The notes: generated from the letters alone by a model not told the origin. Numbered from the stretch's first letter, positions 25,130-41,989 are shown. The stretch: DNA of 64,000 bases from Oryzias latipes (GCF_002234675.1 NC_019880.2:16729756-16793755), one strand, 5' to 3'. Numbers and translations are program-made.

Positions 25130-25828
25130 ACAGCATGCCCATGTGCACGAACATTTTCACTCTCCATGACTCTCCACCCCATCACTCTCCTTCTTGGTCA
25201 AATAGCCCTTCCACAGCCTGGAGGTGTGGTTGGGGTCATTGTCCTGTTGAAAAATAAATGATGGTCCAACTAAACGCAAACCGGATGGAATAGCATGCCG
25301 CTGCCGATGCTGTGGTAGCCATGCTGGTTCAGTATGCCTTCAATTTGGAATAAATCCCCAACAATGTCACCAGCAAAGCACCCCCACACCATCACACCTC
25401 CTGCCCCATGCTTCACGGTGGGAACCAGGCATGTAGAGTCCATCCGCTCACTTTTTCTGCGTCGTACAAAGACACAGTGATTCTGCTTGTTGTCTTTCTT
25501 TAGCAGTGATTTCCTAGCAGATATTCTACCAAGAAGGCCTGATTCACACAGTCTCCTTTTGACAGTTGTTGTAGAGATGTGTCTGCTGCTAGAACATTCA
25601 AGAGAATATGTGCAAAGCAGTAATGAAAGCAAAAGGTGGCTACTACGAAGAATCTACAATATGACATATTTTCAGTTGTTTCACACCTTTTTGCTATGTA
25701 TATAATTCCACATGTGTTAATTCACAGTTTTGATGCCTTTAGTGTGAACGTACAATTTTCATAGTCATGAAAATAAAGAAAACTCTTTGAATGAGAAGGT
25801 GTGTCCAAACATTTGGTCTGCACTGTAT
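25130..25828 (-). mobile_element. Decayed Tc1-like DNA transposon
   Basis: On the minus strand a remnant of the transposase is readable, including KHGAGGVMVWGCFAG and LNQHGYHSIG, typical of the Tc1 DDE catalytic core, and an N-terminal helix-turn-helix piece TTVKRRLCESGLLGR fused to it. The central part is missing, so this is an internal deletion copy (about 0.7 kb against the usual 1.2-1.6 kb). The right end reads GTCCAAACATTTGGTCTGCA up to TA at about 25827. The left terminal repeat is not recognised, so that boundary is approximate. Confidence 0.8.
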
Positions 25829-25879
25829 TACTTTATTCAAATCGTGGTGAATCAGGAGCAGACAAGATTGTAGTTGTTA

Positions 25880-25990
25880 CGTACAAACTACAATCGCTGG
25901 GCCACAAAACTCCAGGTTGCAGCTGGAATTTGAACCAGGACCTTTTCTTTGTAAGACAAGAGTGCTAACCACCACCCCACCATTCAGTCT
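25880..25990 (-). repeat. tRNA-derived SINE fragment
   Basis: On the minus strand it has GGTGGTTAGCACTC (A-box-like) and GGTTCAAATTCC (B-box-like), the internal promoter pieces of a fish SINE/LINE-tail family seen also at 44705-45500 and 57600-57730. Confidence 0.6.
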
Positions 25991-26930
25991 TTGAACCTAA
26001 ATAACTTTAGAATTTACATCACAATTGTCAAATGAAAGTCTGAGGTACAATTTTTATGCCAAACTACTTTTACAGCATTCTTGGTTTGTTTTAAACATAA
26101 AAATAAAATTCTTTTAGTGAATGTCCATTGGAAAAAAAGCTCAAAGACCCTTCCTTATGTGTTTTCATTAATAGCTCTTTTTGTGAAAGCTTTATAATTA
26201 AATACTCTAAATATATACATTATTTTTTGCATTCAATTTGTCACAAGGATTAAATGTTTCTTATAATATTTCATAACATTTCATAGCCTTATTATTTCAT
26301 AATAAGGCTTTAATTAAAGGGTGTAGTGTCTGACTGGGTTTGCCTCCTGCGTCACTGTGTGGCACAATTTGATTCACCTTTTAAATAAGAACTAAAAGAT
26401 TGTGAGACACCACAAACATAAAACATTATATTTATTTATGCATATATTTATGAATTAACAAAGACAAATGGGAGCTTCTGTTCTGAATCCTCAACTCTCA
26501 CTGCAATGTGCACAAGCTCTCTGCTTTGATGACGTGGCACTTTTTCAATGACATTTGACATGGAACACAGGGCAGGATATTCACAACAAACACTTCCTTG
26601 TGTGAGTCGGTAAAGGCGGGGTTTAATTATACTACGGTTTGCGTCAACGTTTGTGACGCACTCACGTTGCGAGCAAATTAAAGTTCAAATTAAACAGTAC
26701 AATTAAAATCCGGTTAGTTCTTCAAAAATAAAACGGTCCGTTTTCCCTATTAGTCCACAAAACGATTACAATTTGATTTTAACTGCATGTATCTAAGATT
26801 GGATATACCTAACATATAGTTTTAGCTAATTCGTGAGAATATAAATATTTAATTTTACATTGAAGTGAATCTTGCTTTTATTTTGAAGGTTTACGCACGG
26901 GAACGTCGCGCACTGATTCACACCTCTTAA
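25991..26930. other. Intergenic A/T-rich DNA upstream of gale
   Basis: Nothing recognisable was seen apart from low-complexity A/T runs. Confidence 0.5.
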
Positions 26931-26939
26931 CTCTTCTCC

Positions 26940-27065
26940 ACGTTACACGGAAGTGAAATATGTTTATACCGAAGTCTACTCTGAATGAACTACACAAACC
27001 CCCAACTCTGCTGCTGCTGAACACATTCATCAAAATACTCTAAAGAAAACAAATAGGAGGAAAAA
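26940..27065 (+). promoter_or_regulatory. gale: gale promoter and probable noncoding first exon
   Basis: CGGAAGTG at 26948-26955 matches an ETS-factor site, common in housekeeping promoters. A good 5' splice site (AAAAA|GTAAGT) at 27065/27066 would end a noncoding first exon spliced to the acceptor at 27592. The transcription start is not determined. Confidence 0.5.
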
Positions 27066-27589
27066 GTAAGTATTTTTTCAGTCTGTTTTATACTGTAAGA
27101 AGTGGGACTATTTTACGTTCGTAAAAGCCTAACTCCTAGTTCTTGTCGTGTGTACTGGGGTTTTGCTTAACTGAAACTGACAGAGTTGCAGAAAAAGTTC
27201 CGTAAAAATAAGATTTTTGTAACAAAAATCTGTGACGTTATTTTTTGTAGTTATTTATGAAAAACACGAGTTAATTTAAGGTTTTAAAATCGTGTTTTTC
27301 TGACTTTGGATACCCAGGAAAACAGTCTTTTTTATGATAAATTAAGAATATAAACACAAAAATGTAATTGACAAATTAAATTAAAAATGTTTGTAGCGTT
27401 TTATTTAAACAAAATATAATTGTTGATGTGGTCAGACAGGCTTGAACCTGTTGCCATGAGAATAAAACAGGTGAGTCAGGAGCTTACAAAGCTTAAAGAA
27501 GAATGAGGTTCCGACAGGGGCGGAGTCACACACCTGGGAGAACAAATATCAGCTATTTATGGATTCTTTTTCATAATGCATCCTTTTGA

Positions 27590-32516
<4,927 letters not shown>

Positions 32517-33310
32517 TGAATGCTGGGGGGTGTTATTGATTATTTTGTGTTAATCCACCAAAGCAGATACTATTTTTTTGTCATGTCATAAATGCAACAT
32601 AAGGCCTCAAATTTGAATTTCTTTCTATTATTTTTGGAATTTGTAACTAAAATCTATTCAACAGATTTTTTGTCTTTATTTGGTTGTTTCTGAACAGCAG
32701 GGATTCTTTTCTTAACTTTATAATTATGGAAGCCATAAAAATGATGAATAAAATAATTTTCTAACAGTAAAATTGTGCTTTCTTTTGAAATGTATTAATT
32801 GGAAAAACCCCTAAGGACATATTCTTTAAGATTATTGGTGCTGTATTTTTTTATTTTTTGTGGGGTTTTTTTTTTTTCATACGGATGGAGAAAGAAATAT
32901 GTTGTAATAAGAGGATACTGGAGGAAATCATGGTAAGGTGAGCATGAATTCCTGCGTGATCTCGAGTGGGTATGGTCGTTTTTAGGCTGAGGTACGTGCT
33001 GTTCCTGTAAAAAGGCACTGGGGCTTTAAATGGCTCCCTGAACCCTCGGGCACCCTGTTAATAAACACCCACGTCAGCACGGAGCTCCAGTCTCTCTGAC
33101 CGGGTTTCGGTCTTTAGGGCTGAGCAGGAAGTGCCTGGCTGTGGACCCTGGACGGGGAGAAATAAAAAGCGGAGGGGGAGGGTCAGAAAAGGCACAAATA
33201 ATCATTTAAATAAAAAAAATGGATATAGAGGTAGATGCAGGGGCAAGTAGAGTGTGCCGGGCGGCGGGTGAATCCAGTCACCAGTGAGTATCGATGCTTT
33301 TCTGACGGGG

Positions 33311-33318
33311 TATATATA
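33311..33318 (+). promoter_or_regulatory. zbtb8a: TATA box of the zbtb8a GC-rich promoter/first exon
   Basis: TATATATA in a GC-rich setting (33230-33840 is rich in CpG). It would place the start of transcription near 33345, giving a 5' leader of about 480 bases. That leader contains a short upstream reading frame at 33444-33500 (18 codons). Confidence 0.45.
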
Positions 33319-33824
33319 TCAGGGCGTCAGCGGGTCCTTGCCGACACCTCGCGCCTGCGAAGGCGTCGCTCGCTCCGGGCAGCAGGCGAAAGCTGCTCGC
33401 TGTGCTCCGGACCTCCGGAGAGGAGTGGGGGCGCCTCTCGCGGATGGAAACGGGCGTTTGTTTCATCAAACTGATTCGTGGTGTGGACATGTTTATCTGA
33501 GCTCGCGGCGTGCTTCGCCGCTGGAGGAGGTCGGTGTCTTTTCTTTTTTCTTTTTTTTCCATTGTGTGCTGGCTGGAGCCTGAAGTGGGCGTCGCTCCAG
33601 GACAGACGGGGCTGCTCCGGATCGCCGCTACCCGCTTTCCTCTCGTAGGACTGCAGCGTTCTCGTGTCCGTTTGGAGGTCGCGCGCGGCCGAACGAAGGG
33701 GAAATTGCTCGATTAACACACGAGACTCGGTTCTGAGTGTGATTTGAAGTACCGGAGTGTTTCAGGCGGGTGTTTCGCCGAGGGTTATCGGGCGCTGCGG
33801 AGCTTTTCGAGGCGTATCGCGATA

Positions 33825-36800
33825 ATGAAGGACGCATTTAAATCCATCAAGTCAGTCCAGACAGGAAAAATGACTTGCTGGGTTTTTATAAAGTAGTCTG
33901 TCTTTCAAATATGAGCTTTAGGCAAATTATTAGTATGCCTTTCGTTGTTTTTTTTAATGGCTTCTATTAGCTGCAGAAATCTTTATTTATAACTGTACAG
34001 TATATTTGATTCATCATTCATTTAACCAACAGGGTTAAATAAAGGGTTTGTTACCCGCCCTTCCTGATAGAGTCGGGTGTAATCCATTATAAAGCATTTC
34101 CTGATTGATGGATCACCCAGCCAATCAGAGCGCAGAACGGTGGGCCGGTCTTCCTTCAACATGATCCACTGCACAAAGATGCTGCCAGAGTAGAACTTTA
34201 GGACATCTTATGCTTGTTTTTTAATAGCTACTTAATTACTGACATTTCTATGGAGCCCTGAACCCGCAAATTTATATTTTGTGCACAAATTTGAGGATCA
34301 GTTCCTTCTACTAATTTGTGGCCTACAAAAACAACATTCTGTGGGAAAAATACATGTGTGCACAAAATGCTAACAAAATATGGCTTTAAAATACAAATTT
34401 CTGTGCAATAAATACACATTTGTGCACACATTATGCCAATTAGTGTACACAAATTTGTGCACACTAATTTTTGGCCACTAGTTTTTCCTACAAAATTATA
34501 GTTAAATATTCATTTGTGGCCACGAAATAACGGAGCCTTGGAAATGACATTACAAAAATAAATAAATGGTTCCCTCACATGTATTTTTAGTTTTTTTTTG
34601 CACAAATTAGCATTTAGTGGCTACAGAATAGTATTTCATGGGGACAAATAAGAGTTTTAAGGGGGAAATTAGCATTTTGTGGCCAAATATTTGTATTTTG
34701 TGGCCACAAATTAGTAATGTAACTTGAAGATGCTAAAATACTATTTTATTTGCTAATATTAATTTTTGGCCATAAATTAGTATTTTCTACACACAAAGTA
34801 GCATTTTTTTTGGCCCACAAATTAGCATTTTGTGCGCACAAGTTAGAATTTTGAGGCAATGAATTTGTATTTTTTGGGCACAAGTTAGTATTGGAACTTG
34901 AAGATACTGAAATACTCATTTGTTTGTACTAAAATGTAAAAAAATAATAAAATGGTCATTTGTCTACACAAAATACTAATTCATGGTTACAATTTTTTAA
35001 ATGAGTAAAAATTTTGTTTCATTTAGAGCTCTGTACATTTCCCCCGTGCCTTTTAAAATACTAAGTTGTGACTACAAAATGCTCATAAATTACTAATTTG
35101 TATCCACAAAATGCTAATTTGTGACCACAAAAGGCTTATTTGTGTGTACAAAATACTAATTTGTGGCCACAAATGATATATTTGCAAACATGGCGTAGTC
35201 TGAATATGCAGTCCTGGGGGGTATTCCAGAAAGCAGGTTATGCTAGCTCCCACGGTAAGTTTGAGGCTAAGGAAGTTGATAATCTGTTCCAGAAATGGAG
35301 GTATGTTTCAGGGTATGTCAAGTTGCCATGGCAACTCATGCTCATAACATAACCTGGGGCCTCATTTATAAAACTTTGCGTAGGATTTGCGTCAGAAGTG
35401 GCGTACAGATGAAACATAGGACGTGCGTACGCACAGAAATATTCAGATTTATAAAACCGTGCGCACGCACATCCTACGCATCTTTCCCTTAATAAATCAC
35501 AATCAATTCTAAATGCAGCGCAGCTTTTGCGGCTTCATGACACGCCCATAGTTGCCCATAAATAGTCCGCGAAACGCCCACAAATGAATATTCATGGATT
35601 GCGAAATCATGGCAAACACAGAGAGGAAATGAAAAAAAACGTAACTTCACTCAATGTGAAGTAGAAGTTATCGTTGGTGAAGTGGAAAAGAGGAGGAAAT
35701 GTTGTTTGGAGGGCACAGTGTGGGCATTACTAATGCCAAAAAGGCACTTGAGTGGCAAACGGTGGCAGACGCCAAATGCTGTAGCCTCACAACCTCGGAC
35801 CGTGGCCGAAATAAAGAAGGAATGGTCGGACATCAAAGTCGAGGCATAAAAAACGTCTAGCGCTGCATCGCCAGAGTGTCTCTGCCACCGGGGGGGGGGG
35901 GGGCACCGGAGCGCCAGATGCACCAGGTGACACGCGTGGTTCCTCCGAGTGCTCTTCTGTAACGCCGGGCCCAAAAGCCCGCAGAGGTCCAAGAGGACGG
36001 CTCGAGGAAGTCGGAACCGGCTCATAAGCCACTCGTCCTCGTTTGCCAGCTAGTCTTCTTGCTGTCTAAAGATGCGTTCACTCTGAATTCTTCAATTTGC
36101 CACATCTTCTAAGAGCGCAAGATCAGCCATTGTGCGTCATTACGCATTGTGATGGGGCATTTTATTTCCATCCATTTATTACATCTGACAAGCTACAGAT
36201 GTCGGTAATAATCGACGTGGAAATGGGAAATTGATCAGCGCAAATGTAATTTCTTGTTGCTTTCTGAATGGTTGAGACATACGCCATACATTGTTTCATC
36301 AAAAATAAAACAAACTAAAGGCATATGCATGAATACCATAATTCCGTAACTGATGAAGAAGGTTTTACTATGAAAGCAACTTTCCCCAGTGGACAATTAG
36401 TACGTCTGTCCGTCCGTCCGCACGCCCGCAACTATCTGCTCCGCCAGACGGACACACTGACGGGAATATCAGTTTTGTACATTATTTCGTTCTGTTAACT
36501 ATATTGTTTATGAGGATGAATTGCACAACATGCCAATATTGCAGAACATATTTCACTTTTCTTTTTGCAAATAAGTGTTCATTTGAATTTCTGTTGTAAT
36601 TTTCGTTTGATTTTTTTTGTTTGTTTCACTGCTGAACGATCAAACGGGTGTTCGTGTAGGTTGTTAATTGTAAGACTTGCTTTGTGAAGTCGTCATGTAA
36701 TTTCTGAGAAGCAGTGTTGTCATTTTCACTTTCACGTGTTTCTTCCATCTGCCGACGGTGTCGCCGTTTCTCATTTCACCCGTTTTTGTGCGTACGCCTG

Positions 36801-37764
36801 GGTCAGAGCTTGCGTGAAGGACCGCACATTTTCCCGTCAAGTTTGCTTTTTATAAATATCAATTATTGAGTAGAGAGTGGCGTACGCAACGTTTATAAAT
36901 GAGGCCCCTGGTCTGGAGCAGGTTTAGGTGAAGGTTGGTTTGTTTTCAGAGAGGTGAAGCAGCATGACGTGTCCATTTGAAGATGATTTAGTGGATCAAG
37001 AAGCTCAGATAATACTTTTTCCACCGTGAGATGGTGATAAGACCACATATGGATGTAGGAAAAATAAACTTTTTACTTTGATCTAACTTTGCTTTAGTTA
37101 AGATAAAAAAAATTTTTTTTGTTAAGTTAGCTTTAAAATAACACTTAGTTTTCAGACAGTTATTTTCCTTTCATTCAAATTAATTTATTTAAGTAGGTGT
37201 AACTTTGGTGCTGCTGTTAGATCGGCACCGCAAGGGATTGTGGGATACCATTCCCTTTGCCTGTCTGGACAGATTTGGGTTTAAGTGTGGCTTTTGACCA
37301 AATGTGTTTAGATGTTTAGCTGTTTTACAGTGTTTTGCCGTGTTTTGATGAGTTATTTTGTCCTGCTATGCTTAACTCTCTGCTCCTTGAGTGAGAGGGA
37401 GGGAGAGGATGATGAGTTTAAATAGCACCCCTACTGCCAACTGCTGTAATGACAATGATTGAAAGTTTCTAAATGAATGTACTCATTTTGTGCATATTGT
37501 TTCGATCTTTTTATTTTTATACAAATGAGAATATCTGCCGGCTCAAACTTAAACATCTGAGAGTTCAAGAATTATAATTAATTAAGATGGGAAAAATATT
37601 AATTGAATTGGAGTAATATGACATTTAGTTAGATAAATATGTAAATTTGAGTTGTATAAACAATTATTGAGTTTTATAGACGTAGGAAATTAGGTTAAAT
37701 AAATTTATCTCAATTACTTGTTACCAATAGAAGTAATTCATTTAAGTTGGCAAAATTGGATAAG

Positions 37765-37857
<93 letters not shown>

Positions 37858-40047
37858 TCACAAGTAAAATGGAAATAAGATCAGAAACTCGTGCGTTTAA
37901 TTTGTCTGTTCTTTTTCTACGTGCAGAAACTCTTCAGACGCCGTCATTAAAATGTCCAACTCCGTCTCACTAAAGTGTAGCGCTCTCTTTTTTTCACCAC
38001 GCGTTTCCATGGTGACTCTGGAAATCGGCGATCCATTGAGAATGTCTTTATGTACATGCCGTGCACGTGCATTAACCCAGGCTTACCAAGTCGAGCGTAA
38101 TTACACCAACTCATATCCGGTCTTTTGGACCCGACATACCAAGAGTAAGCAAGTTCAGGCGGATCTCAGCCAGAGTTCAGGCTTAAACTCAGGGTACTTT
38201 AAACATGCTTCCTGGAATACCCCCCTGGGGTTTCTGTCTTGCAGTGCCCAGACCTTCCAATCCAGATCCAGTCCTCTTGTCCTGCATGTTTTGTCGAACG
38301 TCTTTTTCTGTAAATCCTGATGATTTTAGTCCCTGTGGTTGGAATCAGGTGTGCTGCAGCAGGGGAATTAATAAAATAAACAGTGCATGGATCACTGCTC
38401 TGACCCAGAATTACAGAAGCAAGCTGCCGCTGATTTATTTTTTCTGTCTCACCAGATCTAGACATGAATTTAGAAAAGTAGTGAGCTGTGCGAACGCTGT
38501 GGTGTTGTGTCCTGCAGGCAACCTCAGAGGTGGTTCAACACGGCTGACATCACAGTGGCTCACCAAAGCAACCTACTGAAGCAGCTCAACCAGCAGCGCC
38601 GTCAAGAGCTGTTCTGTGACTGCAGCGTGCTGGTGGAGGGGCAGCTCTTCCTGGCCCACCGCAACATTCTGTTTGCCAGCAGCGGCTACTTCCGCATGCT
38701 GCTGTCCCAGAGTTCCGACAGTTCCCTCGAGACCGTCAATGCCACTTTTGACGCCTTCAGCCCAGAAACCTTCACCATTATCCTGGACTTCATCTACTCG
38801 GGTCAGCTGGACCTCTCCAGTCACAATGTCATCGAGGTCATGTCCGCAGCAAGCTACTTACAGATGAACACTGTCATCAACTACTGCAAGAACTTCATCA
38901 AATCCTCCTTGGACATCAGTGTTAAAGAAGAAGACAGCGACCGGGGCCTCAGCTTGTCTGAAACCTGTAGTTTTGCCAGCGGAGCAGGTGAAGAGTCTGC
39001 AGAACAGCCACAGCCGGGACCCGGTTCTGTCAGCCCGCCACCAGCACTCTGGACCCGCGACAACTCCAGGTCCCAGTCTTCCTTTAAAGACCCGGAAAGG
39101 GAGGTTTCTGCCTCAGCCTTGAAGACCAGCCCCAACAGTCCTGAGATTAATGCAGAGGCAGATGACCTGCAGGACCCTCAGGACCCTCTGTACACATTAC
39201 CCGGATCGGAGCGCCGGCGTGGAAGAGCGGCGGCTAAACGGAGACCGTCCATCAGCACCCGTTCCAGCCAACAGGAAGACCAGGACCTTCAGGAGCCAAG
39301 GACACTAAAAGTTGAAAATATAGACGAGCTTTACGCCTCACTGCCACAAATCGTGGGTGTTGTCGGGCATTATAACAAAGGTTTGTTGGGAAATGCCTTT
39401 AAATAAAATAAAAATTTAAAAAACAAAAGAAATTCCTAATATTTGAGATTTTTATTGATTTCTTTTCAGATTCGAATCCAGTTATGCGCTTTAAATGCCC
39501 CTTTTGTACACACACGGTGAAGCGGAAGGCAGACCTGAAGCGTCACCTGCGCTGCCACACCGGCGAGAGGCCTTACCCATGCCAGGCCTGCAACAAGCGC
39601 TTCACCCGTCTGGAGCATCTGCGCAACCACTTTGAGACGGCAAGTCTACCCACAATCAATATTATGCGCAGAAAAACAATAACAAGTTTATACACCAAAT
39701 CTCAATACATTTCTGGCTTTTTTTTACAGATTCACCAAGCCAGGAAGCTGGTATGCAGGAAGTGTAAGTGTCAGGTGACGGAGGAGACCGGGCACGTGGT
39801 GTGTGAAGGAACCCGACGCTACCGCATGTGCACGGCCTGCATCCAGGAAGTGGGCTGTGACGACATCCCCCTGGAAAGTCTAGGGGAGTCCAAGGAGGAG
39901 CCGGCCCTGTTACTAGGCGTGGATGGGGAGGAGGAGGGAGACAGCAAGAGAAGCTGGATGATGAACGATGAAGATGAACTTGCAGAGGACTCTGGGGCAG
40001 ACCTCATCATCCAGCAAGTGGACGACAGCGATGAGGAGCTGCAGTGA
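33825..40047 (+). CDS. zbtb8a: zbtb8a, BTB and zinc-finger protein 8A
   Basis: Exons: proposed first coding piece 33825-33850, then 38518-39380, 39470-39639 and 39730-40047, giving 458 residues (human ZBTB8A has 441). The BTB dimerisation domain lies in the second exon ([46 protein letters not shown]). Next come a disordered acidic/basic linker and two C2H2 fingers ([19 protein letters not shown] and [19 protein letters not shown]), then a conserved C-terminal CxxC module ([17 protein letters not shown]) and an acidic tail ending in [11 protein letters not shown]. It acts as a nuclear DNA-binding, probably repressive, factor. The BTB exon has no ATG of its own upstream of the BTB domain; the 33825 ATG joins it in phase, but this start is inferred. 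A split ATG using the CACAG at about 38556 is an alternative. The third intron starts with GC. The poly(A) signal AATAAA lies at 40543-40548. Confidence 0.9.
34245..35190. repeat. Fold-back minisatellite element, array 1 (two nested or adjacent copies)
   Basis: Degenerate tandem units of about 20 bp of the type CACAAATTAGTATTTTGTGG. The orientation switches: one strand sense at 34620-34900, the opposite at 34920-35180. The centre reads GGAACTTGAAGATACTGAAA. Terminal motifs ATGGAGCCCTGAA (about 34249) and ACGGAGCCTTGGAAATGAC (about 34529) suggest more than one copy. It lies inside the large zbtb8a intron. There is no coding capacity. Confidence 0.75.
35357..36907. mobile_element. Inner PIF/Harbinger DNA transposon, internal deletion copy
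   Basis: Perfect inverted ends GGGCCTCATTTATAAA, with CTG duplicated at 35354-35356 and 36908-36910. It carries remnants of the two proteins typical of the family, facing each other. On the plus strand (about 35600-35870) there is a Myb/SANT-like DNA-binding protein piece ([35 protein letters not shown]). On the minus strand (about 36050 down to 35915) there is the start of a transposase ([20 protein letters not shown]). The distal halves of both genes are gone, joined at a G-run (35889-35903). About 1.55 kb. Confidence 0.8.
37768..37854. repeat. (TA)n microsatellite
   Basis: An uninterrupted TA run of about 85 bp inside the outer Harbinger-like element. Confidence 0.95.
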
Positions 40048-40548
40048 GATGGGGACGTTGTGTGTACACATGTGCTCTGTGCATTTGCTAAAAAGAAAAA
40101 AGATGAAGCATCAAAATTGAAGCTGGTGATGTAAATACAAACTATTATGATGTTGTAAGAGCCAGTTAGTTACATACAACTTATTAATCTTTCATTTCAA
40201 TATGGTTTTTGTAAATTATTTTAAAGATATGCAGTATCCAAAGCATGTATATTCTGTTTTTCACTTTATTCTGTCAATTATAACCTTTTAAGCCAGTGTT
40301 TTTAATCTTTTAAGGCATGAAATCACAGCTTTTTTGGAAATTTCTCTTGGCATTTATGCCGAACAAAGTGACTCAAACTGGATCGCTCAATGGCTTCCAC
40401 GGAATTGTGGAGAAATGAGAGCAGATCTTCCTTTTTAAGTGTCTGTTGCAAATACTTGTTCTTGTTTATAAAATGCACTAAGTTTTAAATTTATTAAATT
40501 ATTGGTTTAACTGTTTTTAGTTTTTTTTTTACTTTTTGACACAATAAA

Positions 40549-40888
40549 GATATTTTTATATTTTTGTTTCTTTGTCCTTAATTTTAAAAAACAGCATTAA
40601 ATTAATTTCAATGTTCACCTTTGACAATACATTTTCAAAAATATAGAAAAATGGAAAAACACAAAAATTGGTGATCTGTTGGTTTTTGTTGAATTGTGGA
40701 TCTAACTGTTTTGACTTTCTTACCTTATCAGTTACTTAATTTCAAACAAAAGCTAAAAGTTGCATCAGTCAAGTTATTGTATAAAGGAAGATTTGGGGCT
40801 TTGGGTGAAAACAAAAGCTTTTAGGTTCAGCCTAAAGTTACTGGGGGGGGGGGGGGGGGTAATTATAAATTATGGTTGCTTAAGTGTT
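40549..40888. other. Spacer downstream of zbtb8a
   Basis: A/T-rich with a G-run at about 40843-40858. Nothing else was seen. Confidence 0.6.
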
Positions 40889-41730
40889 GAGGCCTGGACA
40901 TGACATTGAAAATAAATAAATAAATTGTTCCCGCAAATTAATAATTTGTTGCTATTATTTAGTATTTTCTGCGCACAAATTAGTATTTTGTGTGCACAAG
41001 TTAGTATATTGATTACACAAACTGGCATTTTATGCCCACAAATTAGTATTTTGAAACAACAGATTAGAAGTGGGAATTAAACATAATAATATTTGCACCC
41101 ACAAAATACTAATTTGTTGCCACCAATTACTAGTTTGTGCACATAAAATGCTCATTTGTTCCCTCAAAACACTTGTTTGTTCCAACAAAATATTAATCTA
41201 TGCACAAAAAATACTAATTTGTTCACAAAAATGTTCACTTCTGTGCACAACATTCTGACGTTGGCCAACAAAATCAGTTTGTTGTGCACACAAAATACTA
41301 ATTAAAACTAATGTTGCTCATTTGTATGCACAAAATGTTAATTTATTGCCACAACAAGCTAATTTGTACTAACAAAACACTTCTTTCTTTTAACAAAATG
41401 TTAATCTGTGCCCTTAAAATACTAATTTGTGTACACACACACACACATAATGCCTGTTTGTGGCCACAACATGCTAATATGTGCACACCAACTGCTGATA
41501 AAAAACTAAAATGTGCACATAAAATGGTAATTTCTATGCACAAAATTTGTGCCCATGAAATTACTCATTTGTGCACCCAAATTTTGCCACAAAATACAAT
41601 TTTTGCACAACAATATTTAATGTTTGTGCAACAAAATAGTTATGTGTGTCCATGCTAATAAAAGGCTCCTCTCTACCCACATAACACTTATTTATCATCG
41701 CAAAATACTACAGTATTTGTGGCCATAACT
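40889..41730. repeat. Fold-back minisatellite element, array 2
   Basis: The left end GGCCTGGACATGACATTGAA is followed by AAATAAATAAAT, then units such as CACAAATTAGTATTTTGTG. The centre is near 41065-41090 (GAAGTGGGAATTAAACATAA), after which units are inverted (ACAAAATACTAATTTGTTG) to about 41640. The right part has AAAGGCTCCTC at 41661. Many stops fall in the spurious frames, so there is no gene. Confidence 0.75.
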
Positions 41731-41989
41731 TAACTTGAGGGAAGAATTTCCCTTATTTATTTATTATTGGGATGGAGAATGGGAGATTGAATGTCACGTC
41801 TAGGGATCCCTTTGTATTCTTGGTGGAAATTATCTAAAAACCTTTTATTTTAGTCAAAAAACCTTTAAAATCCCAGCTAAAATGGAACTTCAGTCTCAAA
41901 GAAGCAAACAGGCTCCAGTTCCATATTGAACGGTAGTGGCAACCTCTGAACCATAGAGGGCGCTCCCTTGGTCTTTGCTGGTGGGCGCG

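Larger units (their letters stand above)
35217..38224. mobile_element. Outer Harbinger-like DNA transposon (interrupted)
   Basis: Inverted ends GGGGGTATTCCAGAAAGCA and (reverse complement of the right end) GGGGGTATTCCAGGAAGCAT, flanked by CTG at 35214-35216 and 38225-38227, fit a 3-bp target duplication. Near 36964 a short frame [17 protein letters not shown] resembles the N-terminus of Harbinger transposases of this type and then stops. The body is broken by the inner element 35357-36907 and by a (TA)n run at 37768-37854. It is a non-functional remnant. Confidence 0.7.

Noticed and set aside
35651-36032. Frames of 124 and 81 codons on the minus strand considered as a host gene
   Set aside because: The readable piece is a Harbinger transposase start inside a transposon with clear inverted ends.
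34228-41658. Cys/Leu/Ile-rich repetitive frames (such as ICTNKTLL repeats)
   Set aside because: They are translations of the ATTAGTATTTTGTG fold-back arrays, not genes.
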